A stretch of 64,000 bases of DNA. Origin: Owenia fusiformis (lineage: Eukaryota; Annelida; Polychaeta; Sabellida; Oweniidae). Shown piece after piece: positions 1-10,609 of the stretch. Position 1 is the first letter of the stretch; every line of letters begins with the position of its first letter. The translations under genes and the position numbers were made by a program. The notes under the pieces were generated by a model. It saw nothing but the letters and a program-made list of their open reading frames with translations. It had not been told where the DNA came from and did not search any database. Location: the NCBI GenBank assembly GCA_903813345.2, contig CAIIXF020000009.1, positions 9,854,030 to 9,918,029 on the forward strand, read 5' to 3'.

Positions 1-1250
1 GTGTTGCCCAAATGATACCTTTACATTGTGTCAATGTATCGCTTATCATGTGTTGCCCAAATATGTCATTGACGCATGCCTCAACGTCGTGTCAATGTAT
101 CGTTCATCATTGCTACATTAAACATGTGTTGCCCAAATGATACCTTTACATTGTGTCAATGTATCGCTTATCATGTGTTGCCTAAATGTGTCATTGACGC
201 ATGCCTCAACGTAGTTTCAATGTGTCGTTCATCATTGCTACATTAAACATGTGTTGCCCAAATGATACCTTTACATTGTGTCAATGTATCGCTTATCATG
301 TGTTGCCCAAATGTGTCATTGACGCATGCCTCAACGTCGTGTCAATGTATCGTTAATCATTGCTACATTAAACATGTGTTGCCCAAATGATACCTTTACA
401 TTGTGTCAGTGTATCGCTTATCATGTGTTGCCCAAATGTGTCATTGACGCATGCCTCAACGTAGTTTCAATGTGTCGTTCATCATTGATTCATTAAACAT
501 GTGTTGCCCAAATAATACCTTTACATTGTGTCAATGTATCGCTTATCATGTGTTGCCTAAATGTGTCATTAATGCATGCCTCAACGTCGTGTCAATGTAT
601 CGTTAATCATTGCTACATTAAACATGTGTTGCCCAAATGATACCTATACATTGTGTCAATGTATCGCTTATCATGTGTTGCCCAAATGTGTCATTGACGC
701 ATGCCTCAACGTAGTTTCAATGTGTCGTTCATCATTGATACATTAAACATGTGTTGCCCAAATGATACCTTTACATTGTGTCAATGTATCGCTTATCATG
801 TGTTGCCCAAATGTGTCATTGACGCATGCCTCAACGTAGTGTCAATGTGTCGTTCATCATTGCTACATTAAACATGCGTTGCCCAAATGATACCTTTACA
901 TTGTGTCAGTGTATCGCTAATTATGTGTTGCCCAAATGTGTCAATGACGCATACCTCAACTTAGTGTCAATGTATCGTTCATCATTGCTACATTAAACAT
1001 GTGTTGCCCAAATGATACCTTTACATTGTGTCAATGTATCGCTTATCATGTGTTGCCTAAATGTGTCATTGACGCATGCCTCAACGTAGTTTCAATGTGT
1101 CGTTCATCATTGATTCATTAAACATGTGTTGCCCAAATGATACCTATACATTGTGTCAATGTATCGCTTATCATGTGTTGCCTAAATGTGTCATTGACGC
1201 ATGCCTCAACGTCGTGTCAATGTATCGTTAATCATGGAGTGTATTTATTT
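1..1250. repeat. Satellite array, 125-bp unit, ten copies
   Basis: The word gtgttgcccaaat recurs at 1, 126, 251, 376, 501, 626, 751, 876, 1001 and 1126, a strict 125-bp period. Each unit is a dimer of two related parts (about 49 and 76 bp), both opening with catgtgttgcc. Copies differ by a few substitutions and no large indels. The array probably continues left of the window. The 78-aa open frame at 1137-1373 is repeat read-through, not a gene. It lies in the intron 5' of the EGF exon at 1865. Confidence 0.95.
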
Positions 1251-1850
1251 ATTTATTTAACATGGTGTTGCCCAAATGTGTTCTTAATGCATACCCCGAC
1301 ATTGTGTCAGTCTATCGTTGATCATTGGGTGTATTTATTCATTAAACATGCGTTGCCCAAATGTGTTTGTTAATGCATACATTTACATTGGGTCAATTTA
1401 TCGCTGATCTTTTAGGTATATTTGTATATTAAACATTTGCTGCCCAAATGTGCTGTTAATGCATACCCCGACATTGTGTCAGTCTATCGTTGATCATTGG
1501 GTGTATTTATTCATTAAACATGCGTTGCCCAAATGTGTTTGTTAATGCATACATTTACATTGGGTCAATTTATCGCTGATCTTTTAGGTATATTTGTATA
1601 TTAAACATTTGCTGCCCAAATGTGCTGTTAATGCATACCCCGACATTGTGTCAGTCTATCGTTGATCATTGGGTGTATTTATTCATTAAGCATGCGTTGC
1701 CCAATGTGTTGCTAACGCATACATTTACATTTTGTCGATGTACTAGTATTTCTGATCATTAGGTGTATTTATTTATTCAACATGTGTTGCCTAAATGTGT
1801 TATTAGCATATATCTTTACAGGGTGTATTTATTTATAAAACATAAATTGG
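1251..1850. repeat. Diverged satellite, 172-bp higher-order unit
   Basis: Downstream of the 125-bp array the same core (tgcccaaatgtg, aatgcat, cattaaacat) is arranged with a different period. The word ataccccgac recurs at 1291, 1463 and about 1635, giving 172 bp, or two 86-bp halves. The last copies decay towards 1850. This section probably preserves an older arrangement from which the 125-bp form was derived by deletion and re-amplification; that is inference. Confidence 0.85.
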
Positions 1851-1864
1851 CGAATGTATTTTAG

Positions 1865-1984
1865 ATGCATGTGTCCATAGTCCTTGCCAGAATGGTGGTA
1901 CGTGCATGGTAACTGGACCATTTCCTGCAAATTTCACATGTGAATGCTTGCCTGAGTTCTCTGGGAACGAATGTGAAAATGCTG
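1865..1984 (+). CDS. Exon encoding one EGF-like domain
   Basis: The 120-bp exon follows acceptor tattttag and ends at donor gtaaga. It encodes six cysteines in EGF spacing, with [12 protein letters not shown] near the start and [14 protein letters not shown] at the end. Both ends are phase 1, the usual arrangement for shuffled EGF exons. The D/N-x-D/E calcium-binding pattern before the first cysteine depends on the missing upstream exon, so calcium binding cannot be judged. Confidence 0.88.
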
Positions 1985-3907
1985 GTAAGATTTCAAACGA
2001 AAATGTCGATTCCTTTTGGATTTTGAACCGCCGAGGTTTGACTTTGACACCCACTCTCTTGGATCAAGAGTGGATCTGGAAATGAAAAGGAGGAGGGGCA
2101 AAAGTGTCGGCCTAAATTCCTATAAATATGCTCAAAATTAAAGGATAATGGGCAGTAATTCTAATCTGTTTCCTAGATTGTCTAATTATGTGAGGAGGAT
2201 GAGGAGATTTAGGGCCCTGAAATTTTTCGGGCTCCTCCTGAGTGACCCCTACCCCCAGATCCGCCAATAATTTATAATATTTCCGATGAAGATATTCAAA
2301 ATTAATTTCGACAGGTTGATAAGCCAGATCAGGAATGCATATTTGTGTCACAATCAACAATTAGTTATGCTCTCGACACTTAATACAATTTTCATTCACG
2401 TTTGCACGTTGGGAAAAATCCTAGAACACTTTTTTACCATAATTATTATTTAATATTATAATTTGATATTTTACCATGCCTTGGGCCTATTCAATTTGCA
2501 AGTTTAAAGTAAACTTTCTCTTGAAAAAATAAATCATCTGGATTTGTTGAATTTTCTTGCAGAAATCGCTTACTCCCCCTCCACCTCCGTTCATTTTTTT
2601 CCGATCACTGGGCGTGGTTTTAATATACATCTCAGCGAAAGGACAGAATTAGGAAAAAGGTTCTCACACTCAAATTCTTTCAGAGAAGTTGCTGTAATTT
2701 CGTCACAATACAATTATGCATCTATTTCCAAATACTAGTGGGGCCCCGCGTATGTTGTGGCTAATGAAATATCGGTGATAGAGCAAATGTGACTGTATAG
2801 ACCCGAGCCCTCCATATTTATATTATATTTCATTTTATTCATACAATTTTGAAACACAAATCCAGGTTATGTTCTAAATTAAAGGCAGAATCAGATCTAT
2901 GGGGGTGAAAAAATTACAAGCAATGTGTACAATTTACCTACCAATCTATTCCTTACAATCTCAAATACAATGTCTCCAAAAAGATTCACAATATGTTATA
3001 AATAGGTAAAGTTACATAGATTCAAAGTGCAAAAATGCGTGAAAATGTTTAAATTCTCCCAAATAATAAGAATGGTAACCATTCTTATAGAAAAATAATA
3101 CGTTATTGTAAACATCTTTAGTTTTCCTGAAATAAAGTGTGCACTTTGGTAATTTCAAGAAAATGAGCCAGAAATATATTAAAATTGAAAAAAAAAATTG
3201 TTGGGCTGCTCGCTAGATCTGATTCTCTCTTTAATATGTACTTGCTATTAGTTCTAGATGAAGATTGTGGAGTTGACCCTACATATACTGGTGTCAAACA
3301 GCTCATGGCCGCAGATAGGAGAATATTCAGTGCGTATTGTGAACAGGGATGGTCTTATGTACTTAAGAGGGTTGATGGAAGCGAAGATTTTTACCGCACT
3401 TGGGTTGAATACCAGCAAGGCTTTGGTGGCCGCAACAATGAACACTTCATTGGGCTGGATAACCTTGCTAGTATGTTGAGGGGAAGGAGTTACAAAGTCC
3501 GATTTGACCTAACACCGTGGCCAACTAACGTCTCTACTCCTCTCACTGGCTTCGCGGAATACTCCACGTTCGACATGGCGGACGAGAGTGACAAATACCG
3601 AATCAACATCACTGGGTATTCTGGGACAGCAGGGAACGCCATGCTAGTTCAGAACGGGCAGCAATTTTCAACATACGACCGGGACAATGACGTTTCTATT
3701 TCTAACTGCGCGGTTCGTTTTAAGGGTGCCGGGTGGTACAATAACTGTCACCGTTGCAACTTGTTTGGACTGTATGCGAATGGAACACTTTGTCCCAAAA
3801 TGGGACAATGTGTCTCGTGGTTTACGTGGCCAGCACAACTTGCGCCACCGAATAGCAATAACTACGCTTCTTTTAAAGAGGCATCTATGAAGATTTATCC
3901 GATTTAG
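1865..3907 (+). CDS. EGF domain plus fibrinogen-related domain protein, 3' part of gene
   Basis: Two exons (1865-1984 and 3258-3907) join at matching phase 1 to give an EGF-like domain followed directly by a fibrinogen C-terminal (FReD) domain and a stop codon. The upstream exon also begins in phase 1, so the protein continues 5' of the window; signal peptide and N-terminus are missing. Proteins of this build are normally secreted or surface pattern-recognition lectins or matrix proteins that bind acetylated sugars or charged ligands through the FReD; that role is family knowledge and is not shown here. Introns contain satellite DNA on the left and 1.27 kb of unassigned DNA between the exons. 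A possible poly(A) signal AATAAA lies at 4490-4495. The ortholog group cannot be assigned. Confidence 0.85.
1985..3257 (+). other. Intron of the EGF-FReD gene
   Basis: Donor gtaaga at 1985 and acceptor ttctag at 3252-3257 bound 1.27 kb of AT-rich DNA. I see no further exon, no tandem repeat and no clear transposon in it. Short open frames on both strands have no recognisable domain. Confidence 0.7.
3258..3907 (+). CDS. Exon encoding fibrinogen C-terminal (FReD) domain
   Basis: A single 650-bp exon carries the whole domain, about 216 residues, normal for the family. Recognisable blocks in order: DCGVDP at the N-terminus; [20 protein letters not shown] (family pattern YC-x-GW-x(5)-R-x-DGS-x-DF); YRTW and [32 protein letters not shown] (codons 3668-3691), which is the calcium-site motif; [23 protein letters not shown] (normally WWY-xx-CH-xx-NLNG-xY). 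The second W of the WWY motif is replaced by G, and there are extra cysteines in NNCHRC and [10 protein letters not shown], so disulfides may differ from the classical two pairs. The stop is TAG at 3905-3907. Confidence 0.92.
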
Positions 3908-4017
3908 ACTAGAAAAATATTCACTGATATTTGAATGACATAACAATTAGTGAATCATATAAATGCCCAAATGCAAAGGAAATTGTAGGAAATCAGTTAT
4001 GTCATGATTGTATAATT

Positions 4018-4290
4018 GTTACAAACATTAAACATTGACGCCAGTCAAAACAATGGTGGAAATAATAATGTATCAGCACTTGGAAAAGTGTAACACTTGT
4101 TACAAACATTAAACATTGACACCAGTCAAAACAATGGTGGCTATAATATGTCAGCACTTGGAAGAGTGTAACACTTGTTACAAACATTAAACATTGACAC
4201 CAGTCAAAACAATGATGGCTATAATATGTCAGCACTAGCAAAAGTGTAACACTTGTTACAAACATTAAACATTGACACCAGTCACAAAAA
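4018..4290. repeat. Tandem repeat, 78-81 bp unit, about 3.5 copies
   Basis: The word gttacaaacattaaacattg recurs at 4018, 4099, 4177 and 4255. Units contain caccagtcaaaacaatggtg and tgtcagcacttg. The array sits just after the FReD stop codon and before the candidate poly(A) signal at 4490, so it may be part of the 3' UTR. The minus-strand 87-aa frame is repeat read-through. Confidence 0.9.
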
Positions 4291-4489
4291 ACAATGGTGG
4301 CTATTATAAAATGTCAGGACTTTGTAGTGACATAAAACAAGCATCACTTATGAGATATAACTTTATAATTTATTACATTGATTTGACAATTATATTCTAT
4401 AGTAATAATACAATTAAAATATTTGTACAAAATAACAATATTGATAGTCTTGTCTATCATTCAAGATAATTGCATTACAATTTGCATAA

Positions 4490-4495
4490 AATAAA
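4490..4495 (+). promoter_or_regulatory. Candidate poly(A) signal of the EGF-FReD gene
   Basis: An AATAAA hexamer lies about 585 bp past the FReD stop codon. No independent evidence of cleavage is visible. Confidence 0.35.
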
Positions 4496-4569
4496 TGAAC
4501 ATGCGTAGCTCTAATGAATGAAAAATGAATATAAGTCAAGGGTCAATATGCTATACTGACTGGTGACTA

Positions 4570-4749
4570 CAGGGTGTCCCAAATATATGAGATATGGATG
4601 ACAGCCACATTTATCAAGCAAACATCAATGACAAATTGTAAAGATGCCCAAATGGAACTGCCTTTAACGGAAAATGTATTATAATCATATTAGATACTCA
4701 GGACAGTTGATGTGAACTGTAATATTTTCATAACTTATGGGACACTCTG
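4570..4749. mobile_element. MITE with mariner-type ends, 180 bp
   Basis: The ends are cagggtgtcccaaa and the inverse of tatgggacactctg, flanked by TA on both sides (4568-4569 and 4750-4751). The CAGGGTG(T/G)(T/C)CC terminus recurs at 44596, 12337 (variant) and 63526 in this window. There is no coding content. Probably a non-autonomous Tc1/mariner-type element. Confidence 0.7.
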
Positions 4750-4752
4750 TAC

Positions 4753-6299
4753 ATTACTATATTTAGCAAGCAACCAACTATACACTAAAACCTGTGAAAC
4801 CCAACACCTATGCTAGCTGTGAAAAGGAATGTTTCTCATCCATGCCAGTTTCATATTTTCTCTCGCTCCAGTGACCATAATAGTCTCACACCAAGCCCTT
4901 TCAACCACCTCCCTTCAGCTACAATGTACCAGTGAATTTGGTGAAAACTTTTCCAAATTTACTTAAATTTGCTTAAATTTTGCCTTTCCTTAATTTTGGT
5001 CAAATTTAATTCATTTTTGAGGGTTTGCATGATTCCTGAGGTAGGTTCATATTTTTTCAGCCACATTTAGAGGGCTTTTCACGAACCCTCGTAACCTCTC
5101 CTGCCTACGGCCCTGTTCAGGCACTTGGTGCAAGACTAAAAATATCTCAGAATAAATAATTGTGAACCCAAATCAACAAGTACACTCCTATTGGCTAAAT
5201 GTAAATAAATTATTGGACATTTTTTTTAATTCACAAAGTGTTTACACACTATATTTACTGGTTTTTCTTGGGTACCATTAATGTTTTTCTGGTTTAGTTT
5301 TACTATCTATACAGTATACATCACATAGTTTTCTGTATATCACAAATTAATATTTCAACAAGTAAATCATGAGTCAGTTTCAATTCATCCTCCTAAGCAG
5401 GTATCCAGAATCCGTACCTCCTTCTTCCCCCTGCTATAAACAATTTGGAAGCGCCCGATTAAACTGAATCACGTGATCTAATTATGCGCAATGACTTATA
5501 CATGATTTCTGCTGCAGTGTTGTGACAGCCAATCAGATTGCAAGTTCTTAATCGGGTAAATGCTAACTGGGGGGTAAAAAGAAAGAATATACTCTGGATT
5601 TTGAAGCCCTTTGATAGGAGGATGGTTTCAATCATAACATTTTGATATTCCAATCCTTCTATTATAATACAGACATGATTAGGCTAATACATATTCTGTA
5701 AATTGGTTTAATTTGGCACTACATGGACTTAATATTTGACAAATTTACTACCTTAAGAATATTGGCAGATGGTAGTTGTATAGTGGAAATCCATTTAAAT
5801 ACAATATAATAACATGGTAATTGGGATGATAGAAACTTAAAGCACTGTTGTACAGAAATAGTGAATCGCTAAATCAGAAAAACACCAAATTAAAGCAATT
5901 TACAATAAACATATCTAGCAAACTTCACTTCTATTTCTATTATGTACTTTGATTTAGGTTGTTACTAACAGTTAGGTTGTTACTAACAGTTAGGTTGTTA
6001 CTAACAGTTGGTGACATAACGCTCACAAGCGAAACTTCCTGAAAAAATCATTTGGATGCAAACATAAATGCTCCCCACCCTCCATCCATTCCCAAAATCA
6101 TACTTAGAATCTATTTCACTATAATAATCTGCTAAATTATTTTACTACAAGTAAGGGCAAGAGAATACAATATGTCATATATTTGAATATAATTTTTAAA
6201 TATTTTAAGGATGTAAATACACCTAATTGCCCAAACCAATTCATTCTGAAGTATAAGTAGTATAAACACATTTATGTTGAATTGAATGATTCCATTTAA
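4753..6299. other. Intergenic DNA, little recognisable
   Basis: No gene is seen. 5037-5115 resembles a worn copy of the CAGGCCC-type MITE (cacgaaccc, gcctacggccctg). 5957-6010 holds three copies of a 20-bp unit, gttaggttgttactaaca. The rest is AT-rich and unassigned. Confidence 0.5.
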
Positions 6300-6591
6300 C
6301 CTCTTGACTACCCAGAATGACGAGATTTCTCGTCACCTCAGAAATGACCTTGAAACCCAGAAGGACGAGAAAATCTGTCACAAAATTTTTCACAAAAATT
6401 GCTCTTATTTGAACAATTTTCATCCAATTTACATAAAAATTGTTTTAAAATGTGTAAAAATGATATCTGCCATCTAATTTTACTAAGTTGAGCATCTAAA
6501 GTTGTATAGGTTTGTAGTAAAATGCCAAAAGGAGGCAAAATTTAGAAAATTCTCTGGTTTCAACCAATTTTAGAGCCTGGGATTCAAGAGG
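6300..6591. mobile_element. MITE with TTAA target duplication, 292 bp
   Basis: Terminal inverted repeats cctcttgactacccag and ctgggattcaagagg are flanked on both sides by TTAA (6296-6299 and 6592-6595). A TTAA duplication is typical of piggyBac and Kolobok elements. The interior has no transposase; short frames in it are chance. Confidence 0.75.
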
Positions 6592-7134
6592 TTAAAGAGC
6601 CAACAGCTGCATACCCTGCCCTCAGAAGTGAGGTCGAACGAATGCAAGGAAAAGGGTAGTACTGGCAGTTAGATGCATATAGTAAACAAGTATATGTATT
6701 GTTTATATACACTGTCACAAATAAATATGATAAAATGAGGTATGAATTATATGAATGAATCCTATATCCTATGAACACTCTCTTGAACATATTGTAATCC
6801 ACAGTACATACTTCTAAAAATAAGAATTTTGTAGTTGTAGTTTACAACTTTGACATCCAAGGGCAAAATCAAGTTGCAACAGAGAGAGTTCAATCAAAAC
6901 TCTGTTTAACCAGATTGTGGCTGATACGGAGCAGCAAATAATTTCAGCATTTTCTGAAAACAACTTAACAAGTCCGTAGCAGGTCAACTTTGACCAGACG
7001 ACATGAATTTTCTTTGATGCATCCTGTTTTGAAAACTTCTCATTGTTCTTGAATTGATTTTAGAATTACGAATAAAAGGACATAATAGAAGTTGATGAAT
7101 CTCATCATGATAAACCTGATTTTAGTAAAACAGT

Positions 7135-7665
7135 ACAATAACAGAGTACAGTACTTTAATACAGTACCATTAGTACAGTACTTTAATACAGCACCATTAG
7201 TACTGTACTTTAATACAGTACCATTAATACAGTACTATAATACAGTGTCATTAGTACAGTACTATAATACAGTGTCATTAGTACAGTACTTTAATACAGT
7301 ACCATTAATACAGTACTATAATACAGTGTCATTAGTACAGTACTTTAATACAGTACCATTAATACAGTACTATAATACAGTGTCATTAGTACAGTACTTT
7401 AATACAGCACCATTAGTACTGTACTTTAATACAGTACCATTAATACAGTACTATAATACAGTGTCATTAGTACAGTACTTTAATACAGTGTCATTAGTAC
7501 AGTACTTTAATACAGTACTATAATACAGTGTCATTAGTACAGTACTTTAATGTAGTACCATCAGTACAGTACTTTAATACAGTAATACAGTACCATTAGT
7601 GAAGTACTATAATTAAGTGCCATTAGTACAGTACTTTAATAAAATACTATCAGTACAGTACTGTG
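7135..7665. repeat. Minisatellite of acagtactttaat / acagtaccattagt
   Basis: Roughly 25-30 alternating units of tacagtactttaat, tacagtaccatta and tacagtgtcatta. The array is open in one frame for 143 codons (7092-7523) because the periods are near multiples of three; codons simply follow the repeat, giving NTVPLVQY-type blocks. I do not regard that as a gene. Confidence 0.92.
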
Positions 7666-8085
7666 GCTCATAATTTGAATGAAACTAAATATACAAGCCT
7701 ATAAAAAGTAATAAATAATCTACTGTACAAATAAAATATGTCTTATTCAATACTATTAACATAATACATAAATATTTACTACATGTACTATGAATTCAAT
7801 CTAGACATTAAATATATTTGTACCATTTCATAATATTAAAATACTAATATGTTTTTAATTTTGTACAACCCTATGTCATGTGACATAATTAAAATGATCA
7901 ACATTCTATTCAATTTAGCAATTAGCAAAAAATTGTGGAGTAAGAAATTAAATGAAGATTTCAAAGATTCATAATTATTACAATTAACAGTAAATATGAT
8001 TTGATCTAGATCAACTCAAATAGATACTGATACATGTGAATATGTTAAACACCCTATTGCAGAACTTGAATTTGTGTTGTTGCTA

Positions 8086-8268
8086 CCAGAATTGTACAAC
8101 AAAGAGGTGTTCTGTACCTTTAATAGTGTACCAGAATTGTACAACAAAGAGGTGGTCTGTACCTTTAATAGTGTACCAGAATTGTACAACAAAGAGGTGG
8201 TATGTATCTTTAATATTATACCTGAATTGTACAACAAAGAGCTGGTCTATGTCTTTAATAGTTTACCC
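8086..8268. repeat. Tandem repeat, 45-bp unit, four copies
   Basis: The word ccagaattgtacaacaaaga recurs at 8086, 8131, 8176 and (as cctgaattg) 8221, an exact 45-bp period. Being divisible by three, the unit leaves short frames open on both strands (8016-8281); these are shadows of the repeat. Confidence 0.92.
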
Positions 8269-8525
8269 TGTAGCTGAGTAAGGGATGGTGCCCAAAACTC
8301 AAAATATGTGGAAAATTAAATGGATTAGAGGGAAGGCTAGAGTAAATGACATTTTCATAAATAAAAGTAAATATTGTTTTTTGGCCTTTTGATAAGTGTG
8401 TGTGAATAGCAAATAACATATTCATTTCTAGTTAAACCATAATGGAATTAACTTTAGATTTTTCCACAATTTTCCATAATTGGCCACCGTCCCTTATGTT
8501 GATCTAGAAATCATAGAGTGATACC

Positions 8526-8731
8526 AGGCCCATAGCCAGGATTTGCCAAGTGGGGTTCTGAGTTTCCAAAATTTCCAGGGGGGTTCACATTTGACAATTT
8601 AGGCCCAAATATGGCTAAAATCACTTGAGAAGTGCTCAAAATAGTGAAAGAGTGCATGATTTCGAAAGAATTTTTGGCCAGGGGGAGGGGGTTCGCCGAA
8701 CTCTACGAACCCCCTAGCTACGGGCCTGGTG
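8526..8731. mobile_element. MITE of the CAGGCCC...GGGCCTG family
   Basis: The element begins caggcccatagccaggattt and ends agctacgggcctg, an inverted pair. The flanks share gtgatac on both sides, a 7-bp (perhaps originally 8-bp) target duplication. The interior has long G runs and the conserved words acatttgacaattt and gagaagtgctcaaaat. Other copies: 24109-24303 (inverted) and 27602-27801. The duplication length and ends suggest a hAT-type MITE. Confidence 0.8.
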
Positions 8732-9300
8732 ATACCCTATACTTAGATTGTGCATGTAGTTCTGTAAAATTAAAGTGGTTCAACCTAAAGTTCTTACCTC
8801 CAGACACCTTAATTTCTTGTTTAATCATGATGATCGTTAACTTGCATTTGTGACAAATACTTTAGGTTGGATCACTTTAATTAAACAATAAATAGAAGCA
8901 CCATAAACAGAGATGCTCACTCAAGGATAGATGATGTCAACTCATTGATAAAAATATTATCCCTCAAAGGTCATATTAATGTTCCAAGTGTATGTCACAT
9001 TGCTCTGAATATAAAGACATAGCCAATATATTGGTGAATACGCATGTAGACATAATCAAATTAGTTTGAGGGGAAGAGGTAAAGATTATTTTGTCAGACT
9101 GATATGTATTTCTTACCTTTAATTTCAAAGAAATCAATATTAAATATCATTGTCTGGGACAATGCTAAGAATATTGACCGTGTCTCACATATACAAAAAT
9201 TTAAATATTGAAGAAAAATAGAAATATTGAAGGATATCACGAGCTAGACATAATTAATTGAACATTAATTGCATAATAAACACTCCATCAAACTTAGGCG

Positions 9301-9520
9301 TATGGGGTTACTTCGTTTTAGGGCTTCTTTGACTATGGTTTTTTTGGGCCACGGCTGTAAATTCATATTTCCGAAAGTCTGCCATCTTGGATTAAGATCT
9401 AACCCATTGGAGATTTTCATTTATTTTCAAAATTTTCAAATGGCGAAAATTGAAATTATAAGGCAATGTCTAAATAGCCCCATGGTCGGAATTTTATCCG
9501 CAAAATGAGGTAACCCCATA
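9301..9520. mobile_element. MITE with TATGGGGTTAC ends, 220 bp
   Basis: The left end tatggggttacttcgtttta pairs with the right end caaaatgaggtaacccca ta read in reverse. A TA dinucleotide sits at both borders. The 79-aa frame inside (9269-9508) has no recognisable domain. Confidence 0.75.
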
Positions 9521-10336
9521 TGTCGAAATTTAATGAATGATCCTTACATCATGCAAAGTTGAATTCTTTTATTTGTGACACATTTATGATTATAGTAACT
9601 CCTTCAAAAGTTATTTATACCACTAAAAGTCTCTACAATACAACAACCCTGGCCTTTATTACTCATGAGTATTATCAAATGAATGTCAGAGCATATCAAA
9701 ATATAAGTTTCAAATTGAATCATTAGTATCAAATTTCTTCATTTCCGTGATTTATAGTTTCTGGTAAATTCAAATAACTTAAAAGTAAATCTACAATTAT
9801 TTGAACTTAGTTTCAAATTGTATTGGTCAGATTTGTCATGGATCAATATTGGAAATCGATCATTAAAACTTTCTAATATCACATAATAACAACACTAAAC
9901 TAGACCATATAGAGTTAAGTTGGTCATTCCCCTATGGAATCCATCCTCCATGCTTTCCTCTGAGGTTGGCAAATCAAAGTACTTGTTTGAGGAAAATAAT
10001 GCTGTAGCTTTTATTTTTCCATTTCTTGTAGTATTCATCCATTACTATATTTTCTTGATGTTAATGTGAATTCTCCAATTGCTCCAAGGGTATTATATTT
10101 TACTTTGATATTAATAAATTTTATAAATTCCTCTTTGATTAATTTCTCATCCACGGGGTCAATCATCGGTGATTATAACTTTAAATATACTATACTGAAC
10201 AGAGAAGTGTATTGTGACATAAGATTAGTTCACTGTGCCACACTTACAAAATATGCAATGTAGTGACATGTGAGGTGTAGTGACATATACAATGTAGAGT
10301 CAAATTCAATGTTGTGTCACACTGAAAGTATTCATT
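9521..10336. other. Intergenic DNA between the FReD and CDS genes
   Basis: Nothing is recognisable apart from AT-rich sequence. The two genes converge here, so both 3' UTRs may reach into this interval. Confidence 0.5.
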
Positions 10337-10342
10337 TTTATT
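10337..10342 (-). promoter_or_regulatory. Candidate poly(A) signal of the CDS gene
   Basis: AATAAA reads on the minus strand about 126 bp past the stop codon at 10468-10470. It would give a short 3' UTR; others farther out (near 10014) are possible. Confidence 0.35.
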
Positions 10343-10467
10343 TGCCAGTTGAAGAGAAAATCAACACTTTGGAGGATGATAATTCCAATCTTGATTTACT
10401 TTCTTTCCAGGTCTTTACTGAACAGGAATTCCTACTTTTAGACTTCACCCGAATCCTCCATTTAGAT

Positions 10468-10609
10468 TCACTGCATTGGAGGCTCCACTGGGGGTTCTTG
10501 CACAATGCCCTGAGAGGTCAATGTTTGTTTTAAAAGATTATAAAATGCCAGCTGGTCTTCAGCTTTCATGGCTAGCACGTTTTGTAAAAGTTTTGTGGGA
10601 TTTGCGACC
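10468..10609 (-). CDS. CDS2: CDS gene last exon
   Basis: The exon opens in phase 2, encodes [19 protein letters not shown] and a short Pro-rich tail (EPPVEPPMQ), and ends in TGA at 10468-10470. It matches the NPSKL block at the vertebrate C-terminus. Confidence 0.92.

Noticed and set aside
2544-2738. 64-aa frame after an acceptor-like ttcttgcag in the EGF-FReD intron
   Set aside because: No domain, no matching donor in phase 1, and the direct EGF-FReD join is already in phase.
7092-7523. 143-codon open frame
   Set aside because: It follows the acagtac minisatellite exactly; amino-acid repeats mirror the DNA unit and there is no domain, splice or start context.
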